Of a stretch of 9,558 nt of DNA, positions 1-5,248 are shown one piece after another. Below the pieces are notes generated by a model. That model had not been told where the DNA came from. It saw only the letters and a program-made list of their open reading frames with translations, and did no database searches. The stretch covers positions 1-9,558 of the forward strand of contig VHBD01000044.1 of NCBI GenBank assembly GCA_016872125.1, given 5' to 3'. Position numbers and translations under genes: made by a program. Numbering within the stretch: position 1 is the stretch's first letter; every line of letters starts with the position of its first letter. The DNA comes from Sphingomonadales bacterium (GTDB taxonomy: Bacteria > Bacteroidota > Bacteroidia > UBA7662).

Positions 1-488
1 GATGCAGCAGTCACCAAGATTCGATCAAAAGGTGCATACGAGGGAAGGCCCAGGCTACCATCCCCGACAAACAATTTGGCTCTGCATTTCAAGTGTTTTA
101 ACAATAGTTGACTCGAGCGATGAAGGGCCTTGATGGTTTCAACACTGAATACCCTAGCCCCCATTTGGTCCAGAATGCAGGCCTGGTAACCTGAGCCTGT
201 ACCTATTTCAAGGATTTTCATGTGGGGCTCCACCGCAAGCAATTCGCTTTGAAAGGCGACCGTGTAGGGTTGGGAGATGGTTTGGCCTTCTCCGATGGGC
301 ATGGCTTTGTCCTGGTAAGCCAGCTCCGCCAAGGCCTGGTCCAAGAAAAAATGTCGGGGGACTTCCATGATCGCTTTCAACACAGCCTGGTCACGAATCC
401 CTTTAGAGCGTAACTCATCCACCAGTCGAAGGCGCAAGCCTTGGTGCTTGGGGAGATCAAGCAAGGAATGTGCAGTATGGGCTGGCAT
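1..488 (-). CDS. pcm: Protein-L-isoaspartate O-methyltransferase, partial (C-terminus outside the window)
   Basis: This cytoplasmic enzyme uses S-adenosylmethionine to methylate L-isoaspartyl residues in aged proteins, which starts their repair to L-aspartate. Reading the minus strand from the ATG at 488 gives 162 residues open to the window edge. Visible family motifs are AMPIGEGQTISQP (residues 62-74, substrate-side loop), the SAM-binding motif I ILEIGTGSGYQA (92-103), VGDGSLG (141-147) and PFDRILVTAA (153-162). Full-length members have roughly 210-220 residues, so about a quarter is missing beyond base 1. The short N-terminal extension before the conserved VLKAIMEVPRHFF segment fits the family, which supports this start. 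No strong Shine-Dalgarno lies upstream. It is divergent from the oxidoreductase gene at 533, across a 44-base gap. The family assignment is secure; the start is probable. Confidence 0.93.
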   Translation of the reverse strand, partial: MPAHTAHSLLDLPKHQGLRLRLVDELRSKGIRDQAVLKAIMEVPRHFFLDQALAELAYQDKAMPIGEGQTISQPYTVAFQSELLAVEPHMKILEIGTGSGYQACILDQMGARVFSVETIKALHRSSQLLLKHLKCRAKLFVGDGSLGLPSYAPFDRILVTAA

Positions 489-494
489 AAAGCC

Positions 495-504
495 CTAAAT
501 TTAG
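495..504. promoter_or_regulatory. Small perfect palindrome in the pcm/oxidoreductase divergent gap
   Basis: The gap between the two divergent starts contains the perfect 10-base palindrome CTAAATTTAG. It overlaps a direct repeat of AGCCCT at 491-496 and 505-510, and similar GGCATAA/GGCATTAA words lie on either side. It could be a small operator or simply part of overlapping divergent promoters. Nothing in the sequence shows that a protein binds here. Confidence 0.25.
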
Positions 505-517
505 AGCCCTGAGGCAT

Positions 518-525
518 TAAGTTTG
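518..525 (+). promoter_or_regulatory. Possible Bacteroidota -10 element for the glycan operon
   Basis: TAAGTTTG matches the Bacteroidota -10 consensus TAnnTTTG exactly. No clear TTG-type -33 box sits 17-23 bases upstream. A start site about 7 bases downstream would fall essentially on the ATG at 533, giving a leaderless or nearly leaderless transcript. The match is short and may be chance. Confidence 0.25.
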
Positions 526-532
526 TTGGGTG

Positions 533-1537
533 ATGTCGTCAGAATTCCAGTATTCTTCCCATGCTCCTGTTCGTATTGCCCTGTTGGGCGCAGGGCATCT
601 AGGTAAAATTCACTTGAAATGTTTGTTGGATTTGCCCCAACGATTTGACTTGGTGGGGGTTTATGATCCGGATCCCCAAGCCTTGGCCAAGGCGGTGGAG
701 GTCTTTGGGGTTAATCCTTATGCAGACCTGGAGGATTTGATGTCGCGCGTGGATGCGGTGGATATCGTAGCTCCGACGTTGTCCCATTACGATTTGGGCC
801 TTGCGGCCCTTCGCCAGATGAAGCACTTGTTTGTGGAAAAGCCTTTGGCCGAAAACACAAGCCAGGCCGCCGAATTGATTAAAGTTGCTCGGGAGGCTGG
901 GGTCAAAGCCCAGGTTGGTCATGTGGAGCGCTTCAATCCCGTGTTCAGGAAGGCATCGGAATGGGGCCTTCAGCCCCGGTTTGTAGAGGCCCACCGTTTG
1001 GCTCCGTATAACCCAAGAGGCACCGATGTATCCATTGTTCTGGACTTGATGATTCACGATATCGACCTGGTTCTGGCCATGGTCAAATCAGAGATCCGAG
1101 ATATCCGCGCAAGCGGTGTTTCCATTGTCTCGGCTACCCCGGATATTGCCAATGCTCGCATTGAGTTTCATAACGGTGCGGTGGCGAATCTTACGGCTAG
1201 CCGAATTTCCATGAAAAGCATGCGCAAAATGCGCTTGTTCCAAAGCAACGCCTACCTGTCCTTGGATTTCTTGGACAAGGAGCTCGCAATCATCGAACTC
1301 GAAGACCAGCCGGTCAACTCCAAAGCTTGGCAAGAAATTCAGCTTGGTCCGGATAAGCCCTCCAGGTACATTGCCTTTGAAAGACCTCAGTTGGAGCCCA
1401 CCAATGCTATTCGGGATGAGCTGGATGCCTTTGGTCATTGCATCCAAAACAACCTCAGCGAGGCCGTTAGCATCGAAGAAGGCTACGAAGCTCTCAAGGT
1501 GGCCTATCAAATTCTGGATAGAATTCAAAGCCCTTGA
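533..1537 (+). CDS. Gfo/Idh/MocA-family NAD(P)-dependent oxidoreductase
   Basis: This is a soluble dehydrogenase of about 334 residues, the normal length for the family. Members oxidise or reduce a hydroxyl of a sugar, often a nucleotide sugar, using bound NAD(P). The N-terminal Rossmann fold shows GAGHLG at residues 19-24 and an acidic residue after the second strand (VGVYDPD). The family EKP motif is at 102-104 (FVEKPLAE), followed by GHVERFNP near 129-136. The catalytic-type HDID lies at 175-178, in the expected H-x-x-D arrangement. GHVERFNP is, as I recall, also seen in UDP-GlcNAc 3-dehydrogenases such as GnnA, but no GnnB-type aminotransferase is visible here, so the substrate is unknown. 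A GTG at 530 immediately precedes the ATG at 533; I chose ATG. It is the first gene of a tight operon with a lipoprotein and a sugar-phosphate transferase, which points to glycan precursor metabolism. Confidence 0.88.
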   Translation: MSSEFQYSSHAPVRIALLGAGHLGKIHLKCLLDLPQRFDLVGVYDPDPQALAKAVEVFGVNPYADLEDLMSRVDAVDIVAPTLSHYDLGLAALRQMKHLFVEKPLAENTSQAAELIKVAREAGVKAQVGHVERFNPVFRKASEWGLQPRFVEAHRLAPYNPRGTDVSIVLDLMIHDIDLVLAMVKSEIRDIRASGVSIVSATPDIANARIEFHNGAVANLTASRISMKSMRKMRLFQSNAYLSLDFLDKELAIIELEDQPVNSKAWQEIQLGPDKPSRYIAFERPQLEPTNAIRDELDAFGHCIQNNLSEAVSIEEGYEALKVAYQILDRIQSP

Positions 1538-1542
1538 GAGGA

Positions 1543-2448
1543 ATGTCTAATGATTTAAGGAATAGCCCAAGGGGGCAAACCATCAAAGCGTCCACCATGA
1601 CGCTTTGGATCCTCTGTCCCTTGATGGCCTTCGGGTTGGCAGGCTGCGGATGGTACAAGCCGGACCAAGGCGTTCCTTCTTACCTGTACGTTGACAGCAT
1701 GATTCTTGAAACTAGTCCTGAGACCCAGGGCACCTTGTCGGCCAATATCAAAGATGTTTGGGTTTTCATTGACGGGGATTTGCAAGGTGCCTTTCCGTTG
1801 CCTGCGCGCATTCCCCTCTTGAGGGAAGGTCCGGTGAATCTGCAGTTAAGTGCGGGGGTTTTCTTGAACGGTATTTCGGCAACGCGGGCCATTTATCCCT
1901 TCTACAACCGATGGGATACTGTGCGTCCCCTCACAAGGGGACTAACCGATACGCTACGCCCTCGGGTAACTTACCGGAACACCGTCCGTTATCTCTGGCT
2001 AGAAAACTTTGATAATCTAGGATTTGGTATGCGTGCTCGGCTTGGTTCGGATACCGTGCTTTTACGTGATTCCAATTCGGACTCGGTTATGGAGGGCACA
2101 TCCTGCCTGCGCATGGCGGTGGATCAAAGAGCGCCGTACCTCATTGCGGAAAGCATCGATCAAATTGCCTTAACCCCCGGGAAACCATGTTTTCTCGAAA
2201 TTAATTATCGTAACAACATCCCGTTGCAGGTCGGCCTCCAAAGCCAAGTGGGTTCCGATATCAGCGACCCGTTGTGGATTGTGGAACTGGCCCCATCCAT
2301 AGGGTGGAACAAGCAATACATCAATTTTACCCCCTATTTGGGAATGGTAAGCGGAGCTCGTTATCGCCTCATGTTGAGGCCTTTCCTTACTAGTTCAACC
2401 CAAGGCAACGGAGTCGTGCGGGTGGATAACCTCAAATGGTTGCAATGA
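1543..2448 (+). CDS. Conserved Bacteroidota lipoprotein of unknown function
   Basis: The product has about 301 residues. It starts with a basic n-region (R, R and K in the first 18 residues), then a hydrophobic stretch and the lipobox LAGC, placing the lipidated Cys at residue 35. It is therefore exported and membrane-anchored, probably at the outer membrane. After the Cys come an N-terminal beta-rich segment (about 44-122) containing VPSYLYVDS, DVWVFIDGDLQGAFPLP and ATRAIYPFYN, and a C-terminal part (about 147-301) that looks like a beta-sandwich or carbohydrate-binding fold, ending in VVRVDNLKWLQ. That fold reading is inference. I recognise similar proteins in other Bacteroidota but know no function. 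TTG at 1534 and ATG at 1597 are alternative starts. ATG 1543 follows AGAGGA and keeps the positive n-region that the 1597 start would lose. It lies 5 bases after the oxidoreductase stop and overlaps the next gene, so the three genes are co-transcribed. Confidence 0.8.
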   Translation: MSNDLRNSPRGQTIKASTMTLWILCPLMAFGLAGCGWYKPDQGVPSYLYVDSMILETSPETQGTLSANIKDVWVFIDGDLQGAFPLPARIPLLREGPVNLQLSAGVFLNGISATRAIYPFYNRWDTVRPLTRGLTDTLRPRVTYRNTVRYLWLENFDNLGFGMRARLGSDTVLLRDSNSDSVMEGTSCLRMAVDQRAPYLIAESIDQIALTPGKPCFLEINYRNNIPLQVGLQSQVGSDISDPLWIVELAPSIGWNKQYINFTPYLGMVSGARYRLMLRPFLTSSTQGNGVVRVDNLKWLQ

Positions 2449-3875
2449 AAAGGCGGCATATGGACCTGACAGTGCTGGTGGCGGGGGATTGGGTGGCCGC
2501 GGCAATGGCTTGGGCCTTATTTTTCTATTACCGAAAAATTTATGTGGTCAAGGACTGGTTTGGAGACCTCCATTACACCGATCTGGATATGCAATTGTTT
2601 ACGGGATTGTTGACCCTGCCCTGGGGTTGGGTGTTGTTATACGGCTTGTCTGGTTCCTACCAAGATATTTACCGGAAATCCAGGCTTAATGAGACGGGTC
2701 GCCTATTGTTCTCGGTGATGGTGGGTGGGGTTATTTTGTTTTTTGCGGTCATTCTAGATGATTATGTTCGGGATTACCGGTTTTATTTACGCAGTCTGTT
2801 GGTGTGGACCTTGTTACATACCGCAATCACTTGGCTGATTCGAATGATCGTACTCAGCGGTATTTCAGCTCGGATGAAGGCAGGTTTGATTCGCTTTCAA
2901 ACCTTGTTGGTTGGGGCTGGATCCGAGGCCGCTCGAATTTATAAGGAGATGAATGCCCCTGGTCTTCCCCCGGCAAACGAGTTTGTAGGCTTTGTGTACC
3001 TCAACGGCCACAGGCCCGATCGGTTGGAGGCTAAGAATTTACCTACTTTATCGAATTTGGGGGAGGTGGAATCCATTAGCGATATCATTCATCGGTACGA
3101 AATCGAAGAAGTTATCTTGGCCATCGAACCCGAGGATCGGGATAAATTACCGACCACACTGCAAGGCCTGCGTTCTGAAGGAGTGATCGTGAAGATGGTT
3201 CCCTCCATGTATGATTTGTTGTTGGGGAAAGTGAAAATGCAACAAATTCTCGGGGCTTTGCTGATCGAAGTTCGAACCGAGGTTATGCCCGCCTGGCAGC
3301 AATTGATCAAAGCAATCTTGGACAAATTTGTGGCGATGGTGGCCTTGATCGTTTTGTTTCCGCTCATGATGTTTTGCATGCTTAGGGTTCGTTTGGACTC
3401 GCCGGGACCGGTTTTGTACCGTCAACAAAGGGTGGGGCTCAAAGGGAAACCGTTCAAGATCCTTAAATTCCGTTCCATGACCGAGCACGCGGAGTTTGAC
3501 GGGCCTCAACTTTCATCCCTAAACGATCCTCGGATTACACCATGGGGTAAAGTGATGCGCAAATGGCGCTTGGATGAATTGCCTCAATTTTGGAATGTAC
3601 TCATCGGGGAAATGTCCCTGGTAGGCCCTAGGCCTGAACGCAAATTCTACATTGACCAAATTGTTAGTAGGGCTCCCCATTATCGCCATCTCTTGAGAAT
3701 TCGTCCAGGGTTGACCTCTTGGGGGCAGGTCCGTTACGGTTATGCCGAAAATGTGGAACAGATGATCGAAAGGCTGCAATACGATATCCTGTACGTGGAG
3801 AATCGATCCCTTCTGGTGGATTTTAAAATTCTTATTTATACGCTTTTGATTATCCTCAAGGGCGAAGGAAAATAA
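2445..3875 (+). CDS. Polyprenyl-phosphate hexose-1-phosphate transferase (exopolysaccharide/glycan initiating)
   Basis: This integral inner-membrane enzyme of about 476 residues transfers a sugar-1-phosphate from a nucleotide sugar to undecaprenyl phosphate, the first committed step of lipid-linked glycan assembly. The domain order is the WcaJ-like one: about four N-terminal membrane helices (near residues 8-28, 50-70, 85-104 and 113-138), a cytoplasmic Rossmann-like CoA_binding_3 domain beginning at LLVGAGSEA (about 154-162), a membrane-associated helix near 292-313, and the C-terminal bacterial sugar transferase domain. The catalytic domain shows KFRSM (341-345), the Asp-Glu pair in DELPQFWNVLIGEMSLVGPRPE (D377, E378; GPRPE 394-398) and RPGLTSWGQVRYGY (420-433). 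The start ATG at 2445 shares bases with the lipoprotein stop (ATGA), implying translational coupling; an ATG at 2436 is also possible. Sugar specificity cannot be read from the sequence. No other glycosyltransferase, flippase or polymerase gene is in the window. Confidence 0.93.
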   Translation: MKRRHMDLTVLVAGDWVAAAMAWALFFYYRKIYVVKDWFGDLHYTDLDMQLFTGLLTLPWGWVLLYGLSGSYQDIYRKSRLNETGRLLFSVMVGGVILFFAVILDDYVRDYRFYLRSLLVWTLLHTAITWLIRMIVLSGISARMKAGLIRFQTLLVGAGSEAARIYKEMNAPGLPPANEFVGFVYLNGHRPDRLEAKNLPTLSNLGEVESISDIIHRYEIEEVILAIEPEDRDKLPTTLQGLRSEGVIVKMVPSMYDLLLGKVKMQQILGALLIEVRTEVMPAWQQLIKAILDKFVAMVALIVLFPLMMFCMLRVRLDSPGPVLYRQQRVGLKGKPFKILKFRSMTEHAEFDGPQLSSLNDPRITPWGKVMRKWRLDELPQFWNVLIGEMSLVGPRPERKFYIDQIVSRAPHYRHLLRIRPGLTSWGQVRYGYAENVEQMIERLQYDILYVENRSLLVDFKILIYTLLIILKGEGK

Positions 3876-3897
3876 ACGGCATTGCGATTACTCTTTT

Positions 3898-3905
3898 TAA
3901 TTTTG
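3898..3905 (+). promoter_or_regulatory. Possible Bacteroidota -10 element upstream of the exported protein gene
   Basis: TAATTTTG matches TAnnTTTG exactly and lies 38 bases before the chosen ATG at 3944, in the 68-base gap after the transferase gene. The nearest upstream TTG (3882-3884) is only 13 bases away, closer than the usual 17-23, so the -33 box is poor. If used, the downstream gene would have its own transcript. No hairpin terminator is visible in this gap, so read-through from the operon is also likely. Confidence 0.3.
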
Positions 3906-3930
3906 GCTCCATGGTCCCTGTTCGATTCCC

Positions 3931-3936
3931 AAGGAG
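3931..3936 (+). promoter_or_regulatory. Strong Shine-Dalgarno that fixes the start at 3944
   Basis: AAGGAG lies seven bases before the ATG at 3944. This favours 3944 over the in-frame ATG at 3911, which has no such site and would put a charged, proline-containing extension in front of the signal peptide. Clear Shine-Dalgarno sites are uncommon in Bacteroidota, which makes this one notable. Confidence 0.7.
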
Positions 3937-3943
3937 TGTCCCC

Positions 3944-5227
3944 ATGAAGTCTGCGATTTCGTGCCAAGCCTTCTGGGTTGTACTGGTAGGAGTTTGGCTT
4001 GGTCTTGGGCAGCAGGCAGAGGCCACCCGCATTTTGATTCCCATGGATCAAGGACAGAAGGACCACCTCAAATCGTACGGAGTCGCCTATTGGGCCATCA
4101 GCAAGGGTATAGAGTCCCAGTGGCTCTTGAACTACAGGGGTGGGAGTTTCGCAATGGCCCACCAAATGGGTTTGGAGGCGGAATGCAGATTGCGTGGAAT
4201 TAGTTACGAGGTCATTGCAGAGAACACCTATGCGGGGATTCTTGCGGAAATTCAGGACCCGGCGGTCAATATGGAATTGGTCAAATTGGAGAAAGCTCCG
4301 CGCATAGCCGTGTACACGCCGCCTACTAAACAGCCTTGGGATGATGCCGTGACCATGGCCTTGACCTATGCAGAGATACCCTACGACAAGGTCTACGATC
4401 CGGAGGTCCTCGATGGCAAATTGCCGATGTACGACTGGCTGCATCTTCACCATGAAGATTTTACTGGGCAATTTGGGCGATTCTATTTTGCGTACCGAAA
4501 CGCGGCATGGTACCAGGCCGAAGTTGCAGAGGCTGAACGAACCGCCTTGAGCAGAGGATTCACCAAGGTATCCCAGTTGAAGTCCGCGGTTGCTCAGAGG
4601 ATTCGTGAATTTGTGGCCGGGGGAGGCTTTTTGTTTGCCATGTGTTCGGCAACGGATTCCTACGACATTGCCCTTTCGTCCATAGGGTTGGACATCTGCG
4701 AGTCCATGTACGACGGAGATCCTGCAGCCCCATCGGCCTCATCCAACTTGGATTACGATCAATGTTTGGCTTTCAAGGATTTTACCTTAACCCCCAATCC
4801 TTTGGAGTACGAATTTTCGGATATCGATGTGACCAATACCAGAGGCCCCATGACCGAAAACGAAGATTTCTTTGCCCTCTTTGATTTTTCGGCCAAATGG
4901 GATGTGGTGCCCACCATGCTATGCCAAAACCATCAGCAGGTGATCAAGGGATTCATGGGGCAAACTACCGCCTTCAACAAGGATTTGATCAAACCGGAGG
5001 TCCTCATCATGGGTGAAACCAAGAGCCTGCATGAGGCTCGGTACATTCACGGTAATTTTGGCAAAGGGACGTGGACCTTTTACGGGGGGCATGACCCGGA
5101 GGATTACCAACATCTGGTCGGCGAACCCCCCACCGAATTGAGTATGCATCCCAATTCCCCGGGATACCGACTCATCCTTAACAATATTCTTTTTCCTGCC
5201 GCCAAGAAAAAGAAGCAGAAAACCTAA
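3944..5227 (+). CDS. Exported GATase1-like protein, usually mislabelled 'asparagine synthetase B'
   Basis: The product has 427 residues. Residues 1-27 are a Sec signal peptide (Lys2, hydrophobic core, AEA cleavage before Thr28), so it works in the periplasm or outside the cell. I recognise the family from other Bacteroidota, where it is often labelled asparagine synthetase B. It shows neither the N-terminal Cys glutaminase nor the ATP-pyrophosphatase SGGxDS motif of AsnB, and it is exported, so that label is not supported. What can be seen: ILIPMDQGQKDHLKSYG and LNYRGGSF near the mature N-terminus; WLHLHHEDFTGQFG with clustered His167, His169, His170, Glu171 and Asp172; GGGFLFAMCSATDS, with Cys234 in a nucleophile-elbow-like setting; and FYGGHDPEDYQH with His383 and Glu386. 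The Cys elbow plus late His/Glu resemble class I glutamine amidotransferase-like folds. The C-terminus is a basic KKKKQKT tail. Activity and substrate are unknown. Recognition of the family is firm; the fold is inference. Confidence 0.85.
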   Translation: MKSAISCQAFWVVLVGVWLGLGQQAEATRILIPMDQGQKDHLKSYGVAYWAISKGIESQWLLNYRGGSFAMAHQMGLEAECRLRGISYEVIAENTYAGILAEIQDPAVNMELVKLEKAPRIAVYTPPTKQPWDDAVTMALTYAEIPYDKVYDPEVLDGKLPMYDWLHLHHEDFTGQFGRFYFAYRNAAWYQAEVAEAERTALSRGFTKVSQLKSAVAQRIREFVAGGGFLFAMCSATDSYDIALSSIGLDICESMYDGDPAAPSASSNLDYDQCLAFKDFTLTPNPLEYEFSDIDVTNTRGPMTENEDFFALFDFSAKWDVVPTMLCQNHQQVIKGFMGQTTAFNKDLIKPEVLIMGETKSLHEARYIHGNFGKGTWTFYGGHDPEDYQHLVGEPPTELSMHPNSPGYRLILNNILFPAAKKKKQKT

Positions 5228-5248
5228 GTCTCCTTCCTTGGAGGCATT

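Noticed and set aside
599..1528. Two long minus-strand frames opposite the oxidoreductase
   Set aside because: They lie wholly within a gene with clear Gfo/Idh/MocA motifs and their products look like nothing I recognise.
533..1537. Naming the oxidoreductase gnnA (UDP-GlcNAc 3-dehydrogenase)
   Set aside because: It shares the GHVERFNP motif, but no partner aminotransferase is present and the substrate pocket cannot be judged by eye.
3836..4471. Minus-strand open frame of 211 codons antisense to the exported protein gene
   Set aside because: The plus-strand gene here has a signal peptide, strong Shine-Dalgarno and recognisable family motifs. The antisense product has no recognisable domain and results from base composition.
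3944..5227. Asparagine synthetase B as the function of the exported protein
   Set aside because: The N-terminal catalytic Cys and the SGGxDS ATP-pyrophosphatase motif are absent, and an exported location does not fit ATP-dependent asparagine synthesis.
5230..5243. Hairpin CTCC-loop-GGAG between the two convergent stops as a bidirectional terminator
   Set aside because: The stem is only four base pairs with no U-tract on either side, too weak to call. The 21-base gap nevertheless implies overlapping transcript ends.
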